NCBI GenBank assembly: GCA_900545865.1
Contig: URAN01000009.1
Location: 5,864-69,863, forward strand
Reading direction: 5' to 3'
Source: an uncultured Eubacteriales bacterium
Lineage (GTDB): Bacteria; Bacillota; Clostridia; Monoglobales; Monoglobaceae
DNA: 64,000 bases
Shown here in pieces: positions 40,801 to 50,365 of the stretch; within the stretch, counting starts at the first letter, position 1; each line of letters starts with the position of its first letter. The notes under the pieces are model-generated. The model was not told the origin of the DNA, ran no database searches, and saw nothing but the letters and a program-made list of their open reading frames with translations. The translations under genes were made by a program, and so were the position numbers.

Positions 40801-42243
40801 TTGTTTGCCTGTTGTCCTAAAATGTTGATTTTATGCGATTTTGAAAAGTATCGTTATCTAACTTCATTATTTGAACGCCCCGCCGTTCAGCAGCTTTTGA
40901 CCGATGTTAAAACCTATAAAGTAAACTGCATTTTGGTAAAAGACTTCTCACGCTTTGGAAGAAACAGCATTGAGGTCGGATATTTCACACAGCAGATATT
41001 TCCTCTGTTCGGAGTAAGGTTTGTATCTGTCAGCGATAATTATGACAGTGATGAACATAAAGGTGATACGGGCGGTATTGCTGTTGCTGTTAAATACCTT
41101 GTAAATGAGTACTACAGCCGAGATTTATCGGTCAAAACAAAGAGTGCCAAATACACAAAAATGAGGCGTGGTGAATATAAATCGGGAAATTATACTTACG
41201 GTTATAAACCCGGTAAAAATGGCGAACAGATTATCGACGAAAAAGCTGCCGAAACTGTTAAAATGATATTCGAGCTTACCGCTGACGGGAAATCAGCCGC
41301 ATATATATCAAAACTGTTATTTGACAAAAATATTCCTACCCCTGCACAGTATAAGGGCATTAAAGGGAATTACGGCTCTCGTTTTCCAAATTGTAAATAT
41401 TGGAGTATTTCCACTATAAACCGAATTATTGTCAACGAACAGTATATGGGTATGTTTGTAATGCTGAAACAAAAGGTGCAGGATGTGGGCAGCACGAAAA
41501 TGATTAAGCGTGATGAAAGCGAATGGATTAAAATTCCCAATCATCACGAAAGCATTGTTTCAAAGGAATTGTTTGAAAGAGCAAATGCGGTACGCCGAAC
41601 ATTTAAGCAGCCGAATAAACAACAGCGGAGTTATCCGCTTCGTGGAAAGGTTGAGTGCGGTTGCTGTCAACACGCAATGGACTATGTGCCGAAAAAAACA
41701 CCGATATACCGATGCAGTTATACAAGGAACGATGAAACGGAGCCTTGCTATAAATCGGAAATATCGGAAAGCTCATTAAATCAAGCTGTTTTTGATATAA
41801 TTTCAAAGCAGGCTGAAATTATATTGAATATTGATGATGTTTCAAAAGCTGATACTGCACAGATAAAAACCGAACAACTTGCGGATATAGAAAAACAGAT
41901 AGTAGCTTGCCAAAAAGAAAAGCAAAAATTATATGAGCATCTTTTGACATAAAAAATTACTCTTGATGAATATAGGCAGCTAAAACAGGAGTATGACACA
42001 AAGGCTGAAAATTATCGAATACGATACGATAAATGCCGTCAGTCGGAGGAGCAAAATCGCCTTAAAATTGAGAACAGAACAAAAATCGTTCAGACCGCAA
42101 AAACTATAAAAAAAGAAAACACTTTAACACAAGCACTTGCGGATGTGCTCATTGAAAAGGTGTGCGTATATCCCGATAACAGGCTTGAAATCGAGTGGAA
42201 AATCAAGGACTTTTGTGCCGAAAATACGGCAGTGATAAGCTGA
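40801..42243 (+). pseudogene. Large serine recombinase, N-terminus missing and interrupted by TAA
   Basis: The frame resumes family sequence at FERPAVQQLLTDVKTYKVNC (about 40,868), through VKDFSRFGRNSIEVGYFTQQ, the recombinase domain (KTKSAKYTKMRRGEYKSGNY) and a zinc ribbon (RGKVECGCCQHAMDYVP). The first 60 or so residues with the catalytic serine are absent. A TAA at 41950-41952 is followed in frame by KITLDEYRQLKQEYDT and the coiled-coil C-terminus to TGA 42241-42243. It cannot be active. It probably was the integrase of this or another Tn4451/Tn1549-type element. Confidence 0.88.
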
Positions 42244-43404
42244 TGAAATTTTTAGTTTTAGCTTGACATACGGGTGTCGTAAATCATGAAATCTAATATG
42301 TCTCATTTTATTTTTCTTGATGAGCCTGCCAAAAGTATCAGTAACATAATCCGGCGAAATCAAATCACCGTTTTCAGTAACCATCAAATAATCTGACCAC
42401 TGATTATTATAATTCTTCTTACGTCGCTTTGGGTTGTTATCTTGAATACACTTGATTTCAAGTAATTGCTTTTTAATATCAGCGGATAAAGGCATAGACC
42501 TTATGGTTGCATCAGTTTTTGCAGCATCTTTTGTAACAAGTGTGCGTTTACCGTTAACAGATGTTAAAACTACTGTATGGTTGATATGAAAAATGTTATT
42601 TTCAAAGTCAAACGCCGACCACCTTAATCCGACACATTCGCTTCTCCTGAGTCCATAAAAACAAGCAAAAACAACCGCAATTTCAAGTTTAGTTCCTTTA
42701 GTCAAGGAAATCAGTTGATTTACCTCATCGGATGTATAATAAGTTCCGACGAACTTGTTTTTCTCCGGCTTTTCAACTTGTTCAATCGGATTTTCCTTGA
42801 TATAACCCATCTTACGAGCATAACACAATGCTAATCTTATTATTGCATGATAATGAATTACTGTATTAGGTTTAACACGCTCTAATTGCACATCATAAAA
42901 ACCTTGAATATCCTGTGCAGTTAAATCTTTTAACCGAACTTTACTTTTTCTGAAATATGGTTCAATAGGAAATCTAACATTCTCACAATATCCGGCGTAA
43001 GTAGTATCCTCAATACGCCGTTTTCTCTTTTTCGTCAATGGCAAATACATCTTCATATAATCTGCAAACAATAGATTGGATACCTGCTCTGCAGACAATT
43101 CAGATAAAGTGATTTTATCAAGAACAGCAGACAACAACTGCGGTTCAATAGGTTGTGATTCATCAATAGATACATCTTCTTTCACCTCGTGATGGCATAA
43201 GTCTTCACGAGGTATTTTAAATTCTCTCAAAACCATTCTAGAAAACGCTTCTGCTTTTGTCTTATTACCTTTAACCCGAAGTTTAGTTGGGAACCATTTC
43301 TCTTTTCTCTCACCTCTGACATTCGTATAAACCATTACCGCATAATATAAACCGTTCTTTTGCCTGATATAATTTTTGACATCAATATACTGTTCTTTTT
43401 CCAT
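42124..43404 (-). pseudogene. int: Tyrosine-type integrase truncated after the HxxR motif
   Basis: Family-like sequence runs from the N-terminal SAM-like domain (TYAGYCENVRFPIEPYFRKS) through the catalytic Arg (FYGLRRSECVGLRWSAF) to RFHDLRH near residue 380. There it breaks: the last 45 residues are antisense of the serine recombinase 3' end and do not contain the terminal H/W and the nucleophilic tyrosine. The integrase is therefore disrupted at about 42,270 and should be inactive. It was probably the integrase of the island that carries the STAND operon. Confidence 0.85.
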
Positions 43405-43483
43405 TTGTTTTCACCTCTATAATATCATCTCCTAATCAGGTAAAATCTATCGCACGATTAGATATATTTTATCAGTATATAAG

Positions 43484-43518
43484 AAAAAGAACATCGCTTT
43501 TTAGCAATGTTCTTTTCG
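43484..43518 (-). terminator. Terminator after the STAND-nuclease gene
   Basis: AAAAGAACATCGC (43485-43497) and GCAATGTTCTTTT (43504-43516), one mismatch, with flanking A/T runs. It lies between the large gene and the integrase, so the integrase would be transcribed separately. Confidence 0.75.
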
Positions 43519-43543
43519 TAATAAAACATTATAAGTTCGCTTT

Positions 43544-46500
43544 TTAAACTTCAGCTACAAATGGTTGTACAAGCACCATAGCTCCAACGACTTTTTCTAT
43601 AATATCAATTTCGTTTGAAACCTCCTCTTCGTTTGCTATCTTATCTCTTATTTCAGCAATTGAATCAAGAAGCAAGGCAACCACCTCTAAATATTCTTTG
43701 TTCTCATCATCAGCTTTTTTCAACAGTTCCTTTACAAAAAGTTTGTTTTTTTCACCTTTGTGCACCATAGTATCTAATTCAGTTAAAAGTGCATTTTTAT
43801 ATGCTTCAAAACCAAAGGCGCACAATTCATTTTTAGTAGAAAAATAAACTTCAGAATATTGTTTTAAAATCACTTTTACTCCTGCAACATTAGCTAAAAC
43901 ATCCTTCCACAGCAATAACCTTTCTGCCGGCAAATTCAAAAAGTTATATATTAGTGTATCGTCAATTTCGCATGGCAAGATAGATTCTCTCAACTTTAAC
44001 TCATCCATATCTAACAATCTATATATAGGAATAGAAAAAGCTGAACCCATTGCAACTCCTTTGAACAACGGAACATATACTAATTCCTTTTGCTGGGTTT
44101 CAACATACCACCTGTTACTATCAAATATCAAAGCGTTTGAAAATGCTTTTCTCAGTAATAACACTGTTTTTGCATAGTTTTCTTCCAATGTAGAATCACT
44201 AAGTAAATCAAATTCATCCAAAATATATATTTGAGTTTCTGTAGAGTGTACTTTGAAGTCACTGGTAGTGCTAAAGTTTGAGACGGTTTTTTCAAAATAA
44301 TCCTTGCCTTTTCTAAATTTTTGTTTTGCATCGTATGCAATCGCATAACCCTTTATAGGATTATCTAACACCGTCCTCCATACATTCATTAAAGTCAACA
44401 TATTTTGAATTTCCGCTATATCAAAATCATCCATCAATGTACTATAACTTGAAAACAAAGCACGATATTCATGTTGAAAATCAAGAAGATGTTTTGCAGC
44501 AGTAAATAAATTATACATTGCTAAACGTGGATTTTTAACAGTATCTATAGATTTGTTTTTTACTCTTACAACTAAAACTTCTTGAAACTGATTGTAAAAG
44601 TTTTCTAGTGAAGTATATGTTTCACTCAAATACTTCCTAAACTTTTTGTATTTTTCAAGAGACAACAATTGTAATAAGGGATAATCTTCACCTGACGGTA
44701 GTTTTTTTGTACTTTCAGTATGTAAACAATATGGATCAACTGCTGATTTTGGCAATCTATTTTCTGCGAAAACATGTCTGCTAAACACTTGCATTTTTGA
44801 TACTACCTTATCCCAACGTTCTTTGTTAAGATTCTTTTTCTTATACAAATCATCAATACATTTGATAGTATCTAACACCAAATCATTTGCATCTATTCTT
44901 AACTCATCTATTTTTGCTACATACTCATTCCAAGAATCCGGTCTCAACTCAAAATCTATTCTTGTTTTCACCCAAGCGTTTATATCAGACATCCACTGTA
45001 TATGTCTATTCTTTTTTTCGATTCTCAATTTATAGTCCAATGGCTTAATACCTAAGTCATCAACAATATTTACACCTATTAATTCGATGTCAATGTATTC
45101 TTTGTCAGGGTATATCTGTTGTAAAATATCAAGCATCTTTATGCGCCAGTATTGATTTTGATTTTTTTCTATTTCAATATTTTGTTCTGATGAGTCCTTA
45201 ACAAACGGTGGAATAAATTTACAACAAACCTCATCATTGTTTTTATGAAAATATATCACCTGAAATTCTTTTATCAAACGTTCAATAAGTGTATCCTCAG
45301 CAATGTTGTAATACTCTAATAATTCAGGATATTCCGACAGACCTCTAATGGCGTCTGCACGAGATTGTATATCACCGCGTTTCATCTCATTCAACATCTG
45401 TTCGATTTCATAATTAAGATTTATTTTGATTTCTCTCTTGGAACACCAAAATAAAGAGTAGCCAAATAATGTCCACCCTTCATCTGTATTTGGCATCGAA
45501 GAAGGAATGTTACTATTAGTCAAAAAGCAATCAGTAACTTTATAATCGAGCATAAGTGAAGTAAGGGATGCTTTTGTTTCTTCTATAGCTTGTATCATAG
45601 AATCACGATTAATGTTAGGTAACCCTAACAACATACTTTCAGCTATGATTTCATTTGGACGATCTAACCCTGTGAAATCAAGTGGAATGAAACAAAGCCA
45701 ACCTTTTCCGCGTTTTTTAATTAAATTACTAATGCAATTCGCGTTGTCTTCCACATATCTTTTTACATCAAGCCATAGCATTACTTTTAAAACATTCCCA
45801 TAAGATATCCAATCAGAAAATGTCAATTTTGCGATTTTTTCAATTGCTATTAAATCATATTTATGGTTAGTAAAATAGTCTAAAAGAATAACCTTACTAT
45901 TAGTTGATTCAACACATTTCAGTGCCGAAATAACCATTTTGTCTGAGTTATCACCAATTAATTTGCACAAAATATCGTATATTATTTTTGCTCGCACAGG
46001 ATGAAGAACTTCTATTCTGTTTCCATCATCGATTACTCTTATTAAATATTCATCACATAACCGTTGTATGGCAGAAAACATTGAATCACATGATATCTCG
46101 TTTTTTACATGTTCAAAATCAACAGAACATCCTAAACGTCCTGTAAAACAAACTATATTTAGCAAGTTCAACCAAGAATCAGGAACTCGTTCTTGCAATA
46201 GTGTGTTTACCTGTTCAGATAATCTCTGAGTCAATGTCTGATTGTTTGTTAGCAAATAAACAAATTCAATCAATGGACCATTACCACCAAAATTAATCCA
46301 CGCCTCATCAAAACTTCTATGTCGGGAATGAGGATTTCCTGCTGTAAAATTATCATATATTGTTTTAGCCTCTTCTTTTGTCAATTGCAATTCTATGATA
46401 TCATACAAGATGGCTTTACCACTTATTCTAGTCGCATTATAATCTTCATCTCTTATTGATATTAATACCGGAACGGCTAGCCCACGCGTTTGTAATTCTT

Positions 46501-47575
46501 GCAACAAAAATGCCCAATTATACTCTCCCGGTATAACATCAATATAAACAACTAAATTTTCACAATGCTTATTTAAAGCTAAAAGAGCAGTTACAAGATT
46601 TTGTGCTTGTGATTCAGAGGCGATTGAACGAACGCAAAACACAAATTCTTCCGAAAACTTATCAATTAGATATCTATAACAAAGAGTAGATTTACCTTGT
46701 CCAGAAACACCTTTAACAACAGCAACTCCAGTATGAGTAATAGCAGCATCTATTTTTTCTATCCATGATTTTCTATAAAAATCCAAACCCATTCTAATGT
46801 GAGTTGGATGGGCAGAAATACCCTGAGAATATTCATATTGTATTTGAGCACTTTCTTTATTGATATTAAATTCAGTTAACCTTACTAGTGATTTATCATA
46901 TTCTTTATAATATCCGTCAAGTGCTGCTATATCAGTTCCAATTTTATGCATTCTATCTTTCCATAATGCTAAACTAGTGTAACCTTTAGAATTGGAAAGA
47001 TTTGATATATACTGAGTTAGCAATAATCGAGCTATATCTGGTGCAGGCATAACTGGAACATATTCTTGAATTTGATTTTTTATGTTTTCCTCTAACTCAT
47101 TTATACTTACTTTTTCAAATGTAATTGATTCGAGCAACCATTTTGCATCCGAAGTAGAAACATTGTGATTTTCTTCTAATTTTCTTATTAATTTGTCTTT
47201 TGCTCCCAACACACCCTTACTAAAGTCTAATAATTCCGTTCCAAGTTCTCCAAAATAAACTATTTTAATACACTTGAATTTCGAATATTGTGCATGTAAA
47301 CTACACATTCGTTTAAAAAAGCCTTCGCCACTTTTGGAAGTTTTGGTGGATGCCAGACTTGATATAGTAAGCGCTGACGATATATTTTTCACTTGCACAG
47401 CTTCAATTACATTTTCCCCGTTTTTTATTATTAGATCTTCGATATCCTCAGGATAATAATCATATCCCTTGTCATCATTTATAAGCCTAGAAGCGATATA
47501 CAATGTCTGAGAAGAAAATCCCTTCCATGCCGATTGTGCCCCTATATCTGATTTCAAAAACGAATTATTCATCAT
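43544..47575 (-). CDS. Nuclease-STAND-like P-loop NTPase, candidate anti-phage protein
   Basis: 1343 residues, no exact family recognised. Residues 1-170 look like a DUF4297/Cap4-type restriction-endonuclease-like domain: GAQSAWKGFSSQTLYIASRL, then PEDIEDLII (D47) and EAVQVKN (Q61-x-K63). Residues 283-297 hold Walker A (VAVVKGVSGQGKSTL), 341-347 a Walker B-like VVYIDVI, and 370-379 LISIRDEDYN, an arrangement typical of STAND/AAA signalling ATPases. Beyond residue 500 the protein is long and helical, resembling the repeat sensor arm of Avs proteins. It lies 25 bases after the 261-residue gene. Such proteins sense phage products and then cleave DNA; this role is inferred. Confidence 0.7.
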   Translation of the reverse strand: MMNNSFLKSDIGAQSAWKGFSSQTLYIASRLINDDKGYDYYPEDIEDLIIKNGENVIEAVQVKNISSALTISSLASTKTSKSGEGFFKRMCSLHAQYSKFKCIKIVYFGELGTELLDFSKGVLGAKDKLIRKLEENHNVSTSDAKWLLESITFEKVSINELEENIKNQIQEYVPVMPAPDIARLLLTQYISNLSNSKGYTSLALWKDRMHKIGTDIAALDGYYKEYDKSLVRLTEFNINKESAQIQYEYSQGISAHPTHIRMGLDFYRKSWIEKIDAAITHTGVAVVKGVSGQGKSTLCYRYLIDKFSEEFVFCVRSIASESQAQNLVTALLALNKHCENLVVYIDVIPGEYNWAFLLQELQTRGLAVPVLISIRDEDYNATRISGKAILYDIIELQLTKEEAKTIYDNFTAGNPHSRHRSFDEAWINFGGNGPLIEFVYLLTNNQTLTQRLSEQVNTLLQERVPDSWLNLLNIVCFTGRLGCSVDFEHVKNEISCDSMFSAIQRLCDEYLIRVIDDGNRIEVLHPVRAKIIYDILCKLIGDNSDKMVISALKCVESTNSKVILLDYFTNHKYDLIAIEKIAKLTFSDWISYGNVLKVMLWLDVKRYVEDNANCISNLIKKRGKGWLCFIPLDFTGLDRPNEIIAESMLLGLPNINRDSMIQAIEETKASLTSLMLDYKVTDCFLTNSNIPSSMPNTDEGWTLFGYSLFWCSKREIKINLNYEIEQMLNEMKRGDIQSRADAIRGLSEYPELLEYYNIAEDTLIERLIKEFQVIYFHKNNDEVCCKFIPPFVKDSSEQNIEIEKNQNQYWRIKMLDILQQIYPDKEYIDIELIGVNIVDDLGIKPLDYKLRIEKKNRHIQWMSDINAWVKTRIDFELRPDSWNEYVAKIDELRIDANDLVLDTIKCIDDLYKKKNLNKERWDKVVSKMQVFSRHVFAENRLPKSAVDPYCLHTESTKKLPSGEDYPLLQLLSLEKYKKFRKYLSETYTSLENFYNQFQEVLVVRVKNKSIDTVKNPRLAMYNLFTAAKHLLDFQHEYRALFSSYSTLMDDFDIAEIQNMLTLMNVWRTVLDNPIKGYAIAYDAKQKFRKGKDYFEKTVSNFSTTSDFKVHSTETQIYILDEFDLLSDSTLEENYAKTVLLLRKAFSNALIFDSNRWYVETQQKELVYVPLFKGVAMGSAFSIPIYRLLDMDELKLRESILPCEIDDTLIYNFLNLPAERLLLWKDVLANVAGVKVILKQYSEVYFSTKNELCAFGFEAYKNALLTELDTMVHKGEKNKLFVKELLKKADDENKEYLEVVALLLDSIAEIRDKIANEEEVSNEIDIIEKVVGAMVLVQPFVAEV

Positions 47576-47600
47576 TGCATATTAACCTACCCATTATAAA

Positions 47601-48386
47601 TTAAATCTTTATTCTACTTTTTCTACATTTGCTTAACTCATCAAGTTTTTCTTGACGTTCACATTTATAATCATAATATTTATCTATTTCTGCAAAATAT
47701 TTAGAACATTGAAAATATGATTCGACAGTATCTCCGTTTCTTTCTACTATCCAATCTCCAACACACCAATTCGGTACTGCATGTAAACAAAGAACAATAA
47801 CAAGAGAAAGAACTTTCTCTATAAAATTATTTAATTGAAATAATTCCTCAGTTCCACCTAATCCTAATGTTTTTCCGATATTATCTAAATCTAACCTTTC
47901 TTTTATTTGGACAGGGGTACAGTGAACATAATCACATAATATTCCATATTCTCGTTTTACGTCAGAAATAAATTGTCCTCTATATTCTTCGTCAAAAAAA
48001 TGAAACTTTATCTCTTCAACCATAGAAATATTAGTGTCTTTCAATAACTTCTTATAAATTAAAAGTTGTTTATCAAAGCTCTCTCTTGAATATTTTTGAG
48101 AAACCAAACAAGCCTTTACTGCTAATTCTAATATATATCGCAGTTCTCTTTTACAAGAATTAACAATTCCTTCATCCAACAAAACCTTTAAACCAATTAA
48201 ACTATGTATTAAATCATCTATTATAAATTTAAAAAACAAAGTGCCGGTAAAGCTTTTATGAATATTACAATTTACTTTTATAAACATTAATGGTCTAATT
48301 AAAGAATTTAAAATATCCACGCTCCGTGCATATTCAGTTTTATATTCATCACTTTCCAATTCTTTTTTTACATTTTCCCAACTCAT
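47601..48386 (-). CDS. Hypothetical helical protein, first gene of the STAND operon
   Basis: 261 residues, mostly helical, with YILELAVKACLVSQKYSRES, KREYGILCDYVHCTPVQIKE and SLVIVLCLHAVPNWCVGDW. The Y-x-x-L-x-x-Y-V-H pattern recalls DUF5677/HEPN-like proteins of unknown function, but I cannot confirm it. It is under its own promoter and 25 bases ahead of the large NTPase gene, so the two are co-transcribed. It could be an accessory, sensor or inhibitor of the NTPase. Confidence 0.6.
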   Translation of the reverse strand: MSWENVKKELESDEYKTEYARSVDILNSLIRPLMFIKVNCNIHKSFTGTLFFKFIIDDLIHSLIGLKVLLDEGIVNSCKRELRYILELAVKACLVSQKYSRESFDKQLLIYKKLLKDTNISMVEEIKFHFFDEEYRGQFISDVKREYGILCDYVHCTPVQIKERLDLDNIGKTLGLGGTEELFQLNNFIEKVLSLVIVLCLHAVPNWCVGDWIVERNGDTVESYFQCSKYFAEIDKYYDYKCERQEKLDELSKCRKSRIKI

Positions 48387-48402
48387 TCATATCACCAATA
48401 AT

Positions 48403-48430
48403 ATTATACCATAAATTCATAATAATACAA
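48403..48430 (-). promoter_or_regulatory. Promoter of the two-gene STAND operon
   Basis: On the minus strand TTGTAT (48430-48425) and TATAAT (48408-48403) are 16 bases apart, 17 bases before the start codon, so the mRNA leader is very short. The stretch 48,431-48,580 otherwise holds only the hairpin at 48,502-48,522. Confidence 0.65.
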
Positions 48431-48501
48431 TTGGTATATCAAACGAAAATATATCACTCATATTATGCGAAGTGCAATACATTTTGTTATAAATACAAAA
48501 A

Positions 48502-48522
48502 GCATAGGATATGCTCCTATGC
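48502..48522 (-). terminator. Hairpin upstream of the STAND operon
   Basis: GCATAGGA (48502-48509) and TCCTATGC (48515-48522) with TTTTTG next on the minus strand. It would stop minus-strand transcription entering the island from the cotJC side. Confidence 0.65.
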
Positions 48523-48572
48523 CTGATGATTACTAAGTTTTCTCAAGAATAAATAGCCGCCATTTTTCTATA

Positions 48573-48926
48573 CTCAAACAGTTGTCCCTCGGTGGACCGG
48601 ATGGCGAACTCGGGGCATCTCTGCGCTATCTTTCCCAGCGGTATTCAATGCCCGATGAGGTAACAAAGGGGTTGCTCACCGATATAGGTACTGAGGAATT
48701 GGCGCATTTGGAGATTGTCGGCTCGATTGTGCGCCAGCTCGTCAGAAACGCAACGACCGAGGAAATCGAAAACAGCCCGTTCGCTCAATATTTTATGAAT
48801 CACGGCAGGGGCGTTTATCCTGCGGATTCATCGGGAGTACCGTTTGACGCGAACTGTCTCGCCGTCTCTGCCGACCCAATCACCGATTTGGCAGAGGACC
48901 TTGCAGCAGACGCTGCGACCGCATAA
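48573..48926 (+). pseudogene. cotJC: Truncated spore-coat CotJC / manganese catalase
   Basis: The segment GGPDGELGASLRYLSQRYSM, GLLTDIGTEELAHLEIVGSI (metal-binding E and H) and SGVPFDANCLAVSADPITDL is a clear match to CotJC-type manganese catalase. The first 28 or so residues are missing, replaced by unrelated sequence of the island, and the last about 70 residues are lost after DLAEDLAAD. It marks the original chromosome and a spore-forming host. Confidence 0.85.
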
Positions 48927-48961
48927 AAACAACATTTTTAGTTCCGCATTTTCGCCGCCGA

Positions 48962-49087
48962 TTATCGTCTTTCCGAGACAGTCCGCACCGCAAAAAACAA
49001 TCTCGTGATACGGGTGGTTTGCGTGGTGATGGCATTTCCCGGTTCACAGGCATACGGTGAATTTACATATAAAAGTTCAAGGTTCAT
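48962..49087 (-). CDS. Short hypothetical ORF, possibly a gene remnant
   Basis: 41 codons from ATG 49087 (AAAGGAG 10 bases upstream) beginning MNLELLYVNSPYACEPGNAI. No family recognised; it might be the first part of a regulator of the ribokinase fragment that starts divergently at 49364. The rest of 48,927-49,363 shows no gene. Confidence 0.3.
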   Translation of the reverse strand: MNLELLYVNSPYACEPGNAITTQTTRITRLFFAVRTVSERR

Positions 49088-49363
49088 CTGCTATCGCTCC
49101 TTTGATTCAAGCATACCGCAATCCGCTTTGTTTGTCAACGATAAAATATCAAAATTTAAGCGAAACATACTATATACACCATACCATAAACAAATGTATG
49201 ATTTAAATACGGATACATCGAAATTCCGCAGAATAAACAGTTATGTTTTGAGAAATTTATATAAATACGGCACCCTTATTTTTTGAATAATTATATACGA
49301 GCTTTAACTTGTTTCGCACATTCTGTGCAAAACAACTCGTGTAAAAAAGCAGGTGCAAATGTT

Positions 49364-49671
49364 ATGAAGGTTTTAAATATCGGTTCGTGCAACCTCGACT
49401 ATTTTTACGCTCTGAACCATATTGACACCGAGGCTCGGTCTATGAGGATGCGAAAAAATACATCTATCAGCCATCGTTCAAGACAGAGGCGATTGACACC
49501 GCTGCGGCAGGCAATACCTTTATGGGATATTTTGTCGCAGGTCTGTACAAGGGCGCGGATATAAAAGAAATTCTGAAAATCGCCTCCGCCGACCTGAAAT
49601 CGCGGTATGTTTATTACATAAACCGCGATGCGGTTATGGACGATTTGATTAAAAAGCTCACATTAAATTAA
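49364..49671 (+). pseudogene. Ribokinase/PfkB-family sugar kinase, internally deleted
   Basis: The N-terminus MKVLNIGSCNLDYFYALNHI is that of PfkB-family kinases. After about 25 residues the frame is lost and the sequence jumps to a C-terminal segment (YQPSFKTEAIDTAAAGNTFM, then GYFVAGLYKGADIKEILKIA) ending at TAA 49669. The catalytic GAGD is AAGN here. About 200 internal residues are gone, so it is a relic. Confidence 0.82.
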
Positions 49672-49726
49672 TTGCAAAACGCGCACACTGCGCCGTCCGC
49701 CGCCTGTTTTTCGCCACCCTTGCGGA

Positions 49727-49745
49727 GGGCGGATATTATCCGCCC
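49727..49745. repeat. Palindrome at the 3' end of spoVFB
   Basis: GGGCGGATA and TATCCGCCC, separated by one base, adjoin the spoVFB stop codon. Similar GC-rich intergenic palindromes recur near 63,700-63,950, as in many gut Clostridia. It may stop transcription or be a REP-like repeat. Confidence 0.5.
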
Positions 49746-50365
49746 TACCGCTGTAGCAAAAGCGGCTGAATTTGCCTGCCGCCGAGGGCACACTCTATCG
49801 TTTGAGGAATCATTTCAAAATCCGCAACAAGCGAGTTTTCTTTATTCACGAAATCGTCCTGACCGAACGGAACAAAATAGATATTTTTCCGCGCCATAAG
49901 CCGCCCTATATTGGCTGCATTCGCGCCGAGACCATCGTTTGTCGACACGGCAATTATAACAGGCCGCAAGTTGCGAAGCTGTGATTTTGCCGCAAGGGTC
50001 ACGGTTGTATCAGCGATTCCGTTCGCGAGTTTTGCAATCGTATTGCCTGTACACGGCGCAATAACCAAAGCGTCAAGCATCTTTTTCGGCCCTATCGGTT
50101 CTGCATCCGGAATTTTCTCTATCACTCCTCTTTCGCATATCTCCTCCATCCGCTTTTTAAAATCCGCGGATTTTCCGAATCTCGTGTCCGTTTCGGCACT
50201 GTTATTCGAAAATATCGGAACGATATTCACATATTTTTTCAGGTTTTCCGCCGCCGCAATCACTTTAGAAAATGTACAATACGACCCCGTGACCGCAAAG
50301 CCTACCGTTATATTTTCGGCATTTTGAAGCACGGCATTTTCTTTCGCATTCAATACTCTTTCCAT
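49745..50365 (-). CDS. spoVFB: Dipicolinate synthase subunit B
   Basis: About 206 residues: a flavoprotein-like fold with VGFAVTGSYCTFSKVIAAAE, then IPIFS-like strand, MLDALVIAPCTGNTIAKLAN and VIIAVSTNDGLGANAANIGR. It is the second subunit of the enzyme that makes dipicolinic acid for the spore core. ATG 50365 has GGAGG just upstream and overlaps the spoVFA stop by 16 bases. Confidence 0.92.
   Translation of the reverse strand: MERVLNAKENAVLQNAENITVGFAVTGSYCTFSKVIAAAENLKKYVNIVPIFSNNSAETDTRFGKSADFKKRMEEICERGVIEKIPDAEPIGPKKMLDALVIAPCTGNTIAKLANGIADTTVTLAAKSQLRNLRPVIIAVSTNDGLGANAANIGRLMARKNIYFVPFGQDDFVNKENSLVADFEMIPQTIECALGGRQIQPLLLQR

Larger units (their letters stand above)
42244..48570. mobile_element. 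AT-rich genomic island with integrase remnant and defence-like operon
   Basis: The stretch has clearly lower GC than both the ICE and the flanking core genes. It is bounded by an integrase remnant on one side and by a truncated cotJC on the other, all island genes being on the minus strand. Borders are inferred; no att repeats were found by eye. Confidence 0.5.

Noticed and set aside
42124..42265. C-terminal 45 residues of the integrase frame as real protein
   Set aside because: They are antisense to the C-terminus of the serine recombinase, whose frame continues to 42,243 with family-typical sequence.
49005..49286. 93-codon plus-strand ORF between cotJC and ribokinase remnants
   Set aside because: No start signal, no family, and AT-rich composition typical of intergenic DNA; a short minus-strand frame with a good ribosome binding site overlaps it.
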